In this document: positions 32,971-42,487 of the stretch, piece by piece
How positions within the stretch are numbered: the stretch's first letter is position 1
Layout: each line of letters opens with the position of its first letter
Assembly: GCF_900177645.1 (NCBI RefSeq)
Contig: NZ_FXAO01000005.1
Span: 268,143 to 332,142, forward strand
DNA from: Arenibacter troitsensis
GTDB taxonomy: Bacteria > Bacteroidota > Bacteroidia > Flavobacteriales > Flavobacteriaceae
Direction of reading: 5' to 3'
Length of the DNA stretch: 64,000 nucleotides
The notes under the pieces: model-generated
Seen by the model: the letters and a program-made list of their open reading frames with translations, nothing else
What the model was told of the DNA's origin: nothing
Database searches by the model: none
Program-made: the position numbers and the translations under genes

Positions 32971-34158
32971 TTACTGAAGCCCAGGAATTTCCACTATTTC
33001 ATTCACGTCCTCATCATAATCCACCCCTTCTACCATAAACCCGAACAAATTGAAGAAATCCTTTTCATAGCCCTTAAGGTCACCAATTTTAGGCAAGGTT
33101 TCCGTAGTGGCCTCCTTCCATAGTTCTGCTACCCTGGCCTGCACATCCGTACGCATTTCCCAATCATCTATACGTATTCTTCCCTCATCATCTGTAGGCG
33201 TTGTGTCCGCATACAACCGATCTTGGAACAAACGCTGAATTTGCTCAATACAGCCTTCGTGTATACCTTCTTCCTTCATCACCTTGTACAATAGGGATAT
33301 GTATAACGGAATTACCGGTATGGCAGAACTTGCCTGGGTTACCAATGCCTTATTTACGGAAACATATGCTTTCCCATTTAACGGTTTTAAACTATCCGAT
33401 ATGGTAAAAGCTGTAGCCTCCAAATGATCCTTGGCACGACCAATGGTACCTTTTCTATACACGGCCTCCGTAAGTGAAGGGCCAATATAGGAGTAGGCTA
33501 TTGTAGTAAATCCTTCTGCAAGCAGCCCTTCATTTTTCAAGGCATCGATCCACATTTTCCAATCTTCACCTCCCATGACGGCCACGGTATTGTCTATATC
33601 ATCCCCTTGGGCCGGTTCTATGGACACTTCGGATACTACCCCGGTATGAAAGTCCACTGTTTTGTTCTGAAATTTTGCCCCTATTGGCTTTAGCACCGAT
33701 TTATATCTTACCCCAGTTTCCGGATGCGTCCTTACCGGTGAAGCCAAACTGTAAATAACCATATCCACTTGTCCCAAATCCGCCTTGATCAGGTCTAAGG
33801 TTTGCTTTTTTATTTCATTGGAAAAAGCGTCCCCGTTTATACTTTTGGCGTACAACCCTGCCTTATGTGCCTTTTTCTCAAAGGCCGCACTGTTGTACCA
33901 ACCTGGTGAGGCCGGTCTGCCCTCTGCGGGGGGTTTTTCAAAAAACACCCCTATGGTAGCAGCTCCGGATCCAAAGGCACTGGTAATCCTGGAAGCTAGG
34001 CCAAATCCGGTGGAAGCACCTATTACCAAAACTTTTTTGGCCCCGTCAATGGCTCCCTTGGATTTTATATATTCAATTTGATCAATAACATTTTGTTCAC
34101 ATCCTTTAGGATGGGAGGTAAGGCAAATAAATCCGCGTGTTCTAGGCTCTATTATCAT
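32971..34158 (-). CDS. fabV: Trans-2-enoyl-CoA / enoyl-ACP reductase (FabV/TER family)
   Basis: A 395-residue single-domain NADH-dependent enoyl reductase. The opening IIEPRTRGFICLTSHPKGCE is highly specific for FabV/TER. VLVIGASTGFGLASRI binds NADH, YSLASPVRTHP is a family marker, and the active site has Tyr and Lys in YSYIGPSLTEAVYRKGTIGR. It reduces the 2-enoyl double bond, either in fatty acid synthesis or, as in Treponema TER, on crotonyl-CoA. Which one holds here is not visible. The length is typical. The esterase start lies 59 nt downstream. Confidence 0.93.
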   Translation of the reverse strand: MIIEPRTRGFICLTSHPKGCEQNVIDQIEYIKSKGAIDGAKKVLVIGASTGFGLASRITSAFGSGAATIGVFFEKPPAEGRPASPGWYNSAAFEKKAHKAGLYAKSINGDAFSNEIKKQTLDLIKADLGQVDMVIYSLASPVRTHPETGVRYKSVLKPIGAKFQNKTVDFHTGVVSEVSIEPAQGDDIDNTVAVMGGEDWKMWIDALKNEGLLAEGFTTIAYSYIGPSLTEAVYRKGTIGRAKDHLEATAFTISDSLKPLNGKAYVSVNKALVTQASSAIPVIPLYISLLYKVMKEEGIHEGCIEQIQRLFQDRLYADTTPTDDEGRIRIDDWEMRTDVQARVAELWKEATTETLPKIGDLKGYEKDFFNLFGFMVEGVDYDEDVNEIVEIPGLQ

Positions 34159-34321
34159 TTCTTAATTTATTTTCTGCACTTTCCCCATGGGGGATATGTA
34201 ATAGTGCATATTATTTATAATTTTCCCAATTATCGAAGATATATAAAAGATTCAAAAGATAAAGTTGAAGTGGGCAAAATTGCATCCTATAATTAGGATT
34301 TAAATGAAAACAGCACCAATA

Positions 34322-35485
34322 CTATGGTAATTGTCCCATTAAAAACCGCCTTACATTCTCGCCCATAATGGCTCTGATTTCCGATTCAGAAAATCCTTGG
34401 TTCATTAATTCCTGAACAATAAAGGGCAGGCCGGTAACGTCTATAGGTGTAGTAGCCGCCCCGTCAAAATCGGAACCTAGGGCCACATGCTCAATACCTA
34501 CTAGATCACGGACATACTTCATGGCCTCCACAATGTGCTTGATCTCCCCTTTTATTGCTCCCCTAAAGAATCCAATTCCTATTAGTCCACCAGATGCAGC
34601 AATCCTATTAATATGTTGGTCAGATATGTTCCGTGGGCTATCCTTGGTCCCCTTAACACCGGTGTGCGACACCAGTACCGGTCTGTTTGTGAGGTCTAGA
34701 ATTTCATCTATCATTTTGGGGGAGACATGTGCCAAATCTATAATAATACCCAAGCGGTTCATCTCGTGGATCACCTCCCTTCCGAAATCGGTGAGTCCGG
34801 CCCCGGAAATACCATGCGCAGAACCTCCAAGTTCATTGTCGAAAAAATGTGTCGGAGCCAACATTCTTACCCCTTCATAATAGAGATTTTGTAGGTTTTC
34901 CAAATTCCCTTCCAAACAGTGCGCCCCCTCAATTCCTAAAAAACCTCCGATTACCTCCGGGTCTTTTTTCTTTAATTCTATCAAATTTTTTAAATCTTGG
35001 CGCGATTTCACCAATTGAAACTTGCCTGAATACTTCTCTTGGTAGTCCTGCAAAGCCCTCGCCTGATACACGGCCCGCTTATAAAGACTAAACCACTTAT
35101 CCGGCAGTCGGCCCTGTACGAAATTCAACATTGTAATCTTATCAAAGGCGTCCGCACTATTCTGCTTAAAATTCTGTCCTTTGGGAGATTTGGTAACAAT
35201 GGTAAACGCCTGCAAGCTCATATTTGCCTGTTGCATTCGCGGAAAATCCAAATGGGCATAATCCAACTCTTTTGTCAAGTCCCTATCCCATAGTAAAGCA
35301 TCGCAATGCAAGTCGGCTATAAATTCCAGAGAATTATACAATTCCTTAGCTTCGCTCCCCAGTTGCCTAGGATCACTATACTCAACAAGGTTCATTTGCT
35401 TGTCCAAAATGGGGGATACAATAAACGTTGCCAAAAAGTATAAAAAGAGCACAATGGCCAAAGTGTACCTAAGAAATTTTTTCAT
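34322..35485 (-). CDS. Membrane dipeptidase, peptidase family M19
   Basis: A 387-residue renal-dipeptidase-type zinc enzyme. An N-terminal uncleaved anchor or signal (LRYTLAIVLFLYFLATFIV) is followed by ADLHCDALLWD (HxD metal site), GIEGAHCLEG (bridging Glu), IIDLAHVSPKM and VSHTGVKG (metal His residues) and GSDFDGA (Asp). All ligands are present. It probably hydrolyses dipeptides, including D-amino-acid ones, on the periplasmic side. Confidence 0.9.
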   Translation of the reverse strand: MKKFLRYTLAIVLFLYFLATFIVSPILDKQMNLVEYSDPRQLGSEAKELYNSLEFIADLHCDALLWDRDLTKELDYAHLDFPRMQQANMSLQAFTIVTKSPKGQNFKQNSADAFDKITMLNFVQGRLPDKWFSLYKRAVYQARALQDYQEKYSGKFQLVKSRQDLKNLIELKKKDPEVIGGFLGIEGAHCLEGNLENLQNLYYEGVRMLAPTHFFDNELGGSAHGISGAGLTDFGREVIHEMNRLGIIIDLAHVSPKMIDEILDLTNRPVLVSHTGVKGTKDSPRNISDQHINRIAASGGLIGIGFFRGAIKGEIKHIVEAMKYVRDLVGIEHVALGSDFDGAATTPIDVTGLPFIVQELMNQGFSESEIRAIMGENVRRFLMGQLP

Positions 35486-35692
35486 TCAATCCCGCCAGTT
35501 TTGTGACCCAAAAATTAATCAAAATAAATTAAAAACCGTTATAAAACGCCTCGAATTATACATCTAAATCCCCCAAATAGGTAGACATCATTTTTATGTA
35601 CGTCTGAAACACAAATAGCTACAAAACAAAAATACGAATTGAACGTTATAGCATTAAATTGAATTTAGACACACCTACTAAAATCTGAACTC

Positions 35693-35827
35693 ATGAAAAA
35701 AGTAATCTATTTAGCCGCATTCCTATTTTGTTCCCTAACCATCAGCAGTTGTACCAACGACGAAGATGAAGAAAAAATTGATGTCCTTACCCCAACGGAC
35801 AATGCACACACCGAGCAAGTGCTTTAA
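35693..35827 (+). CDS. Very small lipoprotein, hypothetical
   Basis: A 44-residue product with a clear lipoprotein signal (MKKVIYLAAFLFCSLTISSC, Cys20) and an acidic 24-residue mature tail beginning TNDEDEEK. The signal is too well formed to be chance. The mature part is too short for a fold, so it may be a small surface peptide or a truncated gene. No family recognised. Confidence 0.55.
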   Translation: MKKVIYLAAFLFCSLTISSCTNDEDEEKIDVLTPTDNAHTEQVL

Positions 35828-35945
35828 CATCATCAGATAAAAACATCAAAAGAGATTTATTTAAAGGCTACCCAACCTTTAGTAAATCCCTTTTGTCCAT
35901 ATTTTACAGTTCGCCAACAACCCAAACGGAATGGATATCGGCGTG

Positions 35946-37013
35946 TTATTTAAAGGTAATGGTAAACGTAGTGCCCTGGTCAACAGCACTATCTACCGAA
36001 ATTTCACCCCCCAGATTTGTAATATGATTGTATACTAAATATAGGCCAACCCCTTTACTGTCCCGATTGTTGTGGAATTTCTGATTTAATCCAAAGATCT
36101 TGTCGCCAACTTTATCCATGTCAAAACCAAGTCCGTTGTCCGTATAGACCAACTGTTTCCTATCTTCCATTATCCTGGATGTTATGGAAATAACGGGGGG
36201 CACATTTGGCTTGGCATATTTTATGGAATTGGTCATCAGGTTCAGAAAAACACTTTCCATATAGTTCACATTATGCCTTATTCCTTTTAGGGCCGAAAAA
36301 TCGACCTTAAAAGTTACATTGGCATTGACCAACAAGGAACTTATGGATAACTTGACCTGTTTGAGTATTGATTCAAAATCAACTTCTTCCAACTCAATGT
36401 TAGCGTTGTCTTTTTTACTTAAAAGGTCTACATATTTGTTTAGGGATCTATTGAGACCTTCTGTAGCCATCTTCATATAATCTAAGGTTTCCAATATTTC
36501 ATCATCACCTATTTTACTAACATCCAAAAACCCGAATATGGACAATAGATTGTTTACTGGAGACCTTAAATCATGGGAGGTGGTATAATTAAGCCTTTTT
36601 AACTCATGGTTTTTATCGACCAAGTTTATCAAATGCTCTATACGCTCCTTTTCCAATTTCTTTTTATGGGTAATATTTTTGGCTATAGCATATACCAATT
36701 TCTCTTCATCCAAGGGTATGGAAGTCCAATGCAGCCAAATAACCTCCCCCGATTTACAAACGTATCTGTTTTCATAATTCACCAAAGGCAAATTGTTTTT
36801 CAAATTTTCCCTGTACCGAGCGGTAAGATCCCTATCTTCTTCGTGGATAAATTCTCTAATTGGCCTAGAGAACAATTCCTCTTCCGAATAACCTAAAAGT
36901 TTTACCACAGCAGGATTTACTTTTTTAAAATAGCCATCATAACCGGCTATACACAATAAATCCATGGAAAGATTAAAAAAGGGCTCTAAGCTAAGACTGG
37001 TAGTTTCTTGCAT
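35946..37013 (-). CDS. PAS domain sensor histidine kinase
   Basis: A 355-residue soluble kinase with no membrane segment. The PAS domain covers about residues 8-130 (CIAGYDGYFKKVNPAVVKLL). The phosphoacceptor is the His of TTSHDLRSPVNNLL, about residue 148. The ATPase domain has NLMTNSIKYAKPNV (N box), YTDNGLGFDMDKVG (G1) and GVGLYLVYNHI (G2). No receiver domain or response regulator lies beside it. The input is presumably a cytoplasmic signal such as redox, light or a small ligand. Confidence 0.88.
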   Translation of the reverse strand: MQETTSLSLEPFFNLSMDLLCIAGYDGYFKKVNPAVVKLLGYSEEELFSRPIREFIHEEDRDLTARYRENLKNNLPLVNYENRYVCKSGEVIWLHWTSIPLDEEKLVYAIAKNITHKKKLEKERIEHLINLVDKNHELKRLNYTTSHDLRSPVNNLLSIFGFLDVSKIGDDEILETLDYMKMATEGLNRSLNKYVDLLSKKDNANIELEEVDFESILKQVKLSISSLLVNANVTFKVDFSALKGIRHNVNYMESVFLNLMTNSIKYAKPNVPPVISITSRIMEDRKQLVYTDNGLGFDMDKVGDKIFGLNQKFHNNRDSKGVGLYLVYNHITNLGGEISVDSAVDQGTTFTITFK

Positions 37014-37173
37014 GCTGCTGATAAGATATGGGCAATATACGTTTTTTAACCATTAAATAAATACTTCTCCCTGTCATTCCCAACACTAGACCCCTCCATG
37101 CTCCCTATAACCAAACTATATGGCTACCATTTAAAAGCAGCAACTAGCGGGCATCTAGAAAAGAAAAAACGGC

Positions 37174-37194
37174 AGACCAAATATATGGCGGTCT
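37174..37194 (-). terminator. Possible terminator of folD
   Basis: AGACC (37174-37178) pairs with GGTCT (37190-37194) just past the folD stop on the minus strand, followed in that direction by a GCC and a run of six T. The stem is short. Confidence 0.4.
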
Positions 37195-37202
37195 TTTGAA
37201 CA

Positions 37203-38087
37203 TTATTTTTGGCTTCTATGCCTTTCCCGCGCCAACAAGGTATTTTTCAACAACATGGCAATAGTCATTGGCCCTACACCTCCAGGAACCGGAGTAATGT
37301 AAGCGGCTTTCTTGCTCACATTTTCAAAATCCACATCCCCTGTTATATAATAACCTTTTTCTTTGGTTTCGTCCGGCACTCTGGTAATACCCACATCTAT
37401 GATTACGGCATCATCCTTTACCATTTCGGCTTTTAAAAAGTTGGGGACCCCCAAGGCGGAAATAACGATATCGGCCTGTGAAATTATCTGGGTAATATTT
37501 TTGGTATGGCTATGCGTCAAGGTTACCGTGGAGTTTCCAGGCCAACCTTTCCTGCCCATAAGTATGCTCATAGGTCTACCCACAATATGACTACGACCAA
37601 TAACAACGGTATGTTTCCCCTTAGTCTCTACCTTATACCTTTCCAATAGTTCCAATATACCAAAAGGCGTGGCAGGAATAAAAGTACTCATATCCAAGGC
37701 CATTTTTCCAAAATTGGTAGGGTGGAATCCGTCCACATCCTTATCCGGATCCACCGCCAACAGAACACGCTGTGTATTGATCTGCTCTGGCAAGGGCAAT
37801 TGGACAATAAATCCGTCTATATCCTCATCCTGGTTAAGCTCTTCAATCTTTTTTAACAATTCTTGTTCCGAGGTGGTGCTTGGCAACTGAACCAAAGTAG
37901 ATTCAAATCCTACTTTCTCACAAGACCTTACCTTGCTACCAACATAGGTAAGACTGGCGCCATCGTTTCCGACAATAACTGCAGCCAAATGTGGTACCTT
38001 TTCTCCGCGCTCCCTCATTTTAGCCACCTCAGCGGCTATTTCCTCCTTAATTTGATTCGATACTTTTTTACCGTCCAGTAATTCCAT
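37203..38087 (-). CDS. folD: Bifunctional methylene-THF dehydrogenase / methenyl-THF cyclohydrolase
   Basis: Interconverts 5,10-methylene-, methenyl- and 10-formyl-tetrahydrofolate using NADP. The 294-residue protein has TYVGSKVRSCEKVGFE with the catalytic Lys, DGFIVQLPLPEQI, DVDGFHPTNFG, VVIGRSHIVGRPMSILM for the cofactor and TPVPGGVGPMTIAMLL near the end. Length and motifs are standard. Housekeeping one-carbon metabolism. Confidence 0.95.
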   Translation of the reverse strand: MELLDGKKVSNQIKEEIAAEVAKMRERGEKVPHLAAVIVGNDGASLTYVGSKVRSCEKVGFESTLVQLPSTTSEQELLKKIEELNQDEDIDGFIVQLPLPEQINTQRVLLAVDPDKDVDGFHPTNFGKMALDMSTFIPATPFGILELLERYKVETKGKHTVVIGRSHIVGRPMSILMGRKGWPGNSTVTLTHSHTKNITQIISQADIVISALGVPNFLKAEMVKDDAVIIDVGITRVPDETKEKGYYITGDVDFENVSKKAAYITPVPGGVGPMTIAMLLKNTLLARERHRSQK

Positions 38088-38419
38088 TTTTTCTTGTATT
38101 CAGTTTACAGTGGCAGTTGGCAGTCCCTTAAACACCATACTTGCCCGGGTTGTTAATCATGTATTGTAATAATCGTCCTGTTTCCAAACTTCCTTCAATA
38201 AGGTTCCTTTTTATTAACAGCAGATATATTTTGACAAGATTCGGTAAATTTCAACCAAACCTGGGTTTCCAAATTTTTACTATCAGCATCTGTCAACTTG
38301 CTGATAAAATATTTATCCTATTCCCCGATCCAACTACCATATTTCCAAGTCTTTAAACCTTTCAACCTTTGCCATTTGGACATCTCATTTACACCAGGAA
38401 CCTTGAACCTTAAATAATA
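38088..38419. other. Intergenic region between folD and ffh
   Basis: About 330 bases with no supportable gene; a 71-codon plus-strand frame has no recognisable feature. Words such as CAGTTTACAGTGGCAGTTGG and AACCTTGAACCTTAAA resemble the repeat modules at 7.0-7.5 kb. The first bases contain the folD promoter region. Confidence 0.4.
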
Positions 38420-39757
38420 TTATTTCATCCCTTTCATGGCCCCCATCATCTGCATCATCTTTTTGCCTCCGCCGCCCTGCATCATCTTCATCATCTTGCT
38501 CATTTGATCAAATTGCTTCAACAATTGATTTATTTCCTGAATGCTGGTACCACTTCCCTTGGCAATTCGCTTTTTACGACTGGCGTTCAATTTTGCCGGG
38601 GTAGATCGTTCATCCGGAGTCATGGAATATATAATGGCCTCTATATGTTTAAAGGCGTCATCATCTATATCCAACCCTTTCAATGCCTTTCCAGCTCCTG
38701 GGATCATCCCCATAAGATCCTTAAGACTACCCATCTTTTTTATCTGCTGTATCTGGCTTAAAAAATCATCGAAACCAAATTTGTTCTTGGCAATTTTCTT
38801 TTGAATTTTCCTGGCCTCTTCCTCATCAAACTGTTCTTGGGCCCTTTCCACCAAAGACACAACATCTCCCATACCTAGGATACGTTCGGCCATACGGGAA
38901 GGATAAAAGACATCTATGGCATCCATCTTTTCCCCGGTACCAATAAACTTTATAGGTTTGTTTACCACCGACTTAATTGAAATGGCCGCACCACCACGGG
39001 TATCACCATCCAACTTTGTTAGTATTACCCCATCGAAATTAAGAACGTCGTTAAATGATTTGGCGGTATTAACAGCATCCTGACCAGTCATGGAATCCAC
39101 CACAAACAGGGTTTCCTGAGGCTGAATGGCTTTATGGATATTGGCAATTTCATTCATCATTTGCTCATCCACAGCCAAACGACCTGCCGTATCTATAATA
39201 ACTACATTAAATCCATTGGCCTTTGCATGGGCAATACCAGCTTTTGAGATGGCAACGGGATCATTGTTTCCGCGGTCCGAAAAAACCTCAACGCCAATCT
39301 GTTCCCCAACAACATGCAATTGGTCTATGGCCGCAGGCCTATATACATCACAGGCCACCAACAATGGTTTTTTAGTCTTTTTGGTCTTAAGATAATTGGC
39401 CAATTTTCCCGAAAAGGTAGTTTTACCCGAACCCTGTAAACCGGACATTAGGATTACGGAGGGTGTACCGGACAAATTGATGCCTTCGGCGTCTCCGCCC
39501 ATAAGTTCCGTAAGCTCGTCCTTGACCAATTTTACCATTAACTGGCCAGGTTGAAGGGAGGTCAACACATCCTGTCCCAATGCTTTTTCCTTAACCTTGT
39601 TGGTAAACTCCTTGGCAATTTTAAAGTTGACATCCGCATCCAAAAGCGCCCTACGCACCTCCTTTAAGGTTTCCGCAACATTGATCTCTGTAATTTGTCC
39701 ATGTCCTTTTAGAACATGTAACGCCTTATCCAACTTTTCACTTAAATTATCAAACAT
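38420..39757 (-). CDS. ffh: Signal recognition particle protein
   Basis: GTPase that binds signal sequences of nascent membrane and exported proteins. The N domain is followed by the G domain with GLQGSGKTTFSGKLA (P loop), DTAGRLAVDEQMM, TKLDGDTRGGAA and GTGEKMD. The C-terminal M domain is methionine-rich (QMSKMMKMMQ, then a glycine/lysine-rich and methionine-rich end). 445 residues is the usual length. A TAAATTTG box (39791-39784 on the minus strand) lies about 27 bases upstream. Confidence 0.96.
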   Translation of the reverse strand: MFDNLSEKLDKALHVLKGHGQITEINVAETLKEVRRALLDADVNFKIAKEFTNKVKEKALGQDVLTSLQPGQLMVKLVKDELTELMGGDAEGINLSGTPSVILMSGLQGSGKTTFSGKLANYLKTKKTKKPLLVACDVYRPAAIDQLHVVGEQIGVEVFSDRGNNDPVAISKAGIAHAKANGFNVVIIDTAGRLAVDEQMMNEIANIHKAIQPQETLFVVDSMTGQDAVNTAKSFNDVLNFDGVILTKLDGDTRGGAAISIKSVVNKPIKFIGTGEKMDAIDVFYPSRMAERILGMGDVVSLVERAQEQFDEEEARKIQKKIAKNKFGFDDFLSQIQQIKKMGSLKDLMGMIPGAGKALKGLDIDDDAFKHIEAIIYSMTPDERSTPAKLNASRKKRIAKGSGTSIQEINQLLKQFDQMSKMMKMMQGGGGKKMMQMMGAMKGMK

Positions 39758-39783
39758 AGTCTTACTGTATTATCAGGAAAGCG

Positions 39784-39791
39784 CAAATTTA
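39784..39791 (-). promoter_or_regulatory. ffh promoter -7 box
   Basis: On the minus strand this reads TAAATTTG, matching TAnnTTTG, and lies just past the ffh start. I see no clear -33 TTTG at the right distance. Confidence 0.4.
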
Positions 39792-39841
39792 AGAATAACT
39801 GCCGTAAGTGTGAAGCTTGGGATGAAAAATATAAATGTAAA

Positions 39842-39874
39842 AAAAGGGCAGCTTCTGTAAGAAGCCACCCTTTT
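39842..39874 (-). terminator. Terminator of the repeat lipoprotein gene
   Basis: AAAAGGGCAGCTTC pairs with GAAGCCACCCTTTT with two internal mismatches and a 5-nt loop; read on the minus strand it is followed by a T-run. It lies 21 bases past the lipoprotein stop. Confidence 0.65.
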
Positions 39875-39895
39875 CCAAAAATTGGGGCAAAATTT

Positions 39896-41653
39896 TTATT
39901 TCTTTTCGAAGACCAGGATCTCCGTAGTGTTATCCCCGCTAATGTCTTTAAGCTCAATTCGGCTATTGGTCACGGAAACAATTTTCCAATCGTCCATTAA
40001 ATCCTGCATTGCGGTTGCCAATCCAAAATTAAGATAACATTTCAATTCCCCTTCACTATCCCTGATTATTCTCCAAAGTCCTGGGTAAGTAGGTCCGGTT
40101 TCCCCTGTTGTAACATTAACGGCAAGTTCTGCCTGGAAAGCAAAGGTAAATGCAGCGTAATCCTGGGTTTCATCATTATCACCCTCCGTATATTTTGCTA
40201 TCATCCATTCGCCGCCCATAAGTATGTTCCTTATCTCGGCCACATCGCCATCATCGGAATTATTATCACAAACCCTTTCTAAAATAAGCTCATAGTTGGA
40301 ATCCTCAATATTAAACTTCAGGCGTTTGTCCCTAAGATCGGACAACAACCACTCAAAGCTTACCCCAGGCTCGTCTCCCATGGTAATTGCCATTACCAAA
40401 CGTCCTTGGGCATTGGTAGTAATAGCCCATGTTCCTTCGGAAATACTGGACTCGCTACTTAAAGTTACCACTCCTTCTGCATGAAAACTAAACTCATATC
40501 CTAAAAGCCTATCGACATCTTCGTTGTTCAGCTTTACTTTTTTTATGACCCAGCTACATTCCTTCAGAATTTCCCTCAAGGTATCTGGTGTATTGTCTAC
40601 CACACCACATGCCTTTTTCATAATGATCTTCTCCCCTTCCCCGGCATACAATTTAATTTTACCATCTTCCAGATCATAAACAAACCACTCCAGATCAAAA
40701 TCGGCCAAAGCTTCGAACTCCAACTTCAGCAATACCCTGTTCTCCCCAATTCTGGTGCTCCAAGTTCCCATTAAGCTGTTACCGACCCTATCTTTCATAA
40801 CCACATTGCCGTCTTCGGTAAAATTCATTACATAATCAAAATACTGACCTGTGTTGTCCACATTGGCCCTTATTACTTCATTCACCAACCAGGGGCAGGC
40901 AACAAGATATTCTTCCAAACGCTCTTGGGTAAAGTCATCATCATAATCGTCATCATCATCCTCATCACATTTACTTTTGGCCGTCTCGATAGCATTGGCC
41001 AATTCAGCATTATTACTTACACTAACCTTGGTATCATCATATAACTCCAAGGTAATTGGGAAATCAAAACTCAGAAGATCATCATCTCCACGCTCAGCAA
41101 AATAACGTCTTAATTGCATATCATTTTCCACAGTTACATTACCGGTTTGCTGCAGATTAATATCAAAGGAATACACTACGATTGGATACACAAAATCTAT
41201 ACATTCTATATCATCGTCATCCCCACCTTCAATACATTCCTCTACCCTCTCGCGTAGTTGCTCCTTGCTATTTATAGTTATTTCGGTATAATCCGATAAA
41301 GTTATCTGTATAGGAAAAATAATTTCCAAGATATCATCATCTACCTCTACTTCATTAAAAATTTGCTTTATCAGTTTTAAATCTTCAACAGCATTGATAT
41401 TGATATCCAAGCCATTTACATTTACCACATAAGGAAAGTTGATGGCGAAACAACTGGCTCCATCCACGATATTATCATAGGAACCATCTTTAGAGGAAGT
41501 TCTTTTTATTAATTGTGCCGTACTGGAACTTGCCAATATGGCTTCCTGGCTGTCCTCACCAGGCAATTCTTCAAATTCCTCCTGACAGGAAGTAAAACTT
41601 AATGCTACAAGAAGTAGGCTCGAGAACATTAAATATGACATAAACTTTTTCAT
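39896..41653 (-). CDS. Large acidic repeat-containing lipoprotein
   Basis: A 585-residue protein with a lipoprotein signal (SYLMFSSLLLVALSFTSC, Cys23). The frame is open to 41698 but the ATG at 41653 begins the signal. After a linker there are four related ~45-residue units built on a phrase like FPIxITLxDxTxITINS (INFPYVVNV, IIFPIQITL, FVYPIVVYS, FDFPITLEL), with Asp-rich junctions (GDDDDIE, DEDDDDDYDDDF). Then follow three ~105-residue units with a lipocalin-like pattern (CPWLVNEV, CSWVIKKV, GEWMIAKY; each with a GTW or GLW turn). It lies divergently from the ECF sigma gene. Likely surface-exposed. Function unknown; ligand or calcium binding is a guess from the acidic runs. Confidence 0.75.
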   Translation of the reverse strand: MKKFMSYLMFSSLLLVALSFTSCQEEFEELPGEDSQEAILASSSTAQLIKRTSSKDGSYDNIVDGASCFAINFPYVVNVNGLDININAVEDLKLIKQIFNEVEVDDDILEIIFPIQITLSDYTEITINSKEQLRERVEECIEGGDDDDIECIDFVYPIVVYSFDINLQQTGNVTVENDMQLRRYFAERGDDDLLSFDFPITLELYDDTKVSVSNNAELANAIETAKSKCDEDDDDDYDDDFTQERLEEYLVACPWLVNEVIRANVDNTGQYFDYVMNFTEDGNVVMKDRVGNSLMGTWSTRIGENRVLLKLEFEALADFDLEWFVYDLEDGKIKLYAGEGEKIIMKKACGVVDNTPDTLREILKECSWVIKKVKLNNEDVDRLLGYEFSFHAEGVVTLSSESSISEGTWAITTNAQGRLVMAITMGDEPGVSFEWLLSDLRDKRLKFNIEDSNYELILERVCDNNSDDGDVAEIRNILMGGEWMIAKYTEGDNDETQDYAAFTFAFQAELAVNVTTGETGPTYPGLWRIIRDSEGELKCYLNFGLATAMQDLMDDWKIVSVTNSRIELKDISGDNTTEILVFEKK

Positions 41654-41737
41654 AACGATTTGGTTTTTATTTGTTCGTATATCCCTAAAACAACTCACTT
41701 TTAAAATACCCTACCCAATTTTTCGTTTTTTTTAAAA

Positions 41738-41745
41738 TATCTTTG
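41738..41745 (+). promoter_or_regulatory. Promoter -7 box of the ECF sigma operon
   Basis: TATCTTTG matches TAnnTTTG and lies 23 bases before the proposed TTG start, giving a very short leader. The -33 position has only AATTTTTCG. A stop codon (TAA at 41754-41756) blocks any longer reading frame upstream. Confidence 0.45.
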
Positions 41746-41768
41746 AAAAAAAATAAAAACAAACAGGC

Positions 41769-42281
41769 TTGAAAGCTATCAAAGAAGAACATGTATGCAA
41801 GGATGACGTTTACGCCTCAATCTTCAACACTTATTCCAAAACGGTCTTTAACTATATATATTATAAGTTTGGCAATGAAGAAAAAGCGTATGATGTAGTA
41901 CAGGAAGCTTTTATAAAATTATGGGAAAACTGTTCCAAAGTTGCCCCAGATAAAGCAAAGTCCTATGTATATACCATTGCCAACAATTTATATCTGAATG
42001 TTCTAAAGGCCGAAAAAGTTAGATTGAAATACGCCCCTGACACCAGTGCGGTGGTAAACGAATCCCCAGACTTTATATTGGAAGAACAGGAATATAAAGA
42101 AAAACTGGAACGGGCTTTGGCAGCTTTGCCCGAAAACCAACGTACCACCTTTTTATTAAACAGGATAGACGGAAAGAAATATGCGGAAATAGCCGATATG
42201 GAAGGGGTAAGCGTAAAAGCCATAGAAAAAAGAATGCACCTGGCCCTAAAAACGCTTAGGGAACAGATTGAAGGAATTTAA
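41769..42281 (+). CDS. ECF RNA polymerase sigma factor (FecI-like)
   Basis: A 170-residue ECF sigma factor. Region 2 is YDVVQEAFIKLWEN (about residues 41-54), and region 4 contains LPENQRTTFLLNRIDGKKYA and VSVKAIEKRMHLALKTLREQ. The frame has no ATG or GTG before region 2, and an upstream stop leaves TTG at 41769 as the only sensible start. It heads a sigma / FecR / TonB-receptor cassette in which ligand binding at the receptor normally releases the sigma factor to transcribe the cassette. A 206-bp gap separates it from FecR. Confidence 0.9.
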   Translation: MKAIKEEHVCKDDVYASIFNTYSKTVFNYIYYKFGNEEKAYDVVQEAFIKLWENCSKVAPDKAKSYVYTIANNLYLNVLKAEKVRLKYAPDTSAVVNESPDFILEEQEYKEKLERALAALPENQRTTFLLNRIDGKKYAEIADMEGVSVKAIEKRMHLALKTLREQIEGI

Positions 42282-42487
42282 AGAACGGTAATGAGTACAA
42301 AGAAATTAGTAATGAGTACATGGGCACTTGGATTGTTTTATGTTAAATAGGATTATAAAATTTATATATTAATCTGCAGTCCCAATCCCAGTACCCAATA
42401 TTAAAATCGCAATACCAATAATAAATGTTGATTTAAAAGTAGGGTATTTTCTTTTTTGATTGTTATACCTATATAAAGCTAGAAACC

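Noticed and set aside
38141-38356. 71-codon plus-strand frame between folD and ffh
   Set aside because: No motif, and the sequence resembles intergenic repeat modules.
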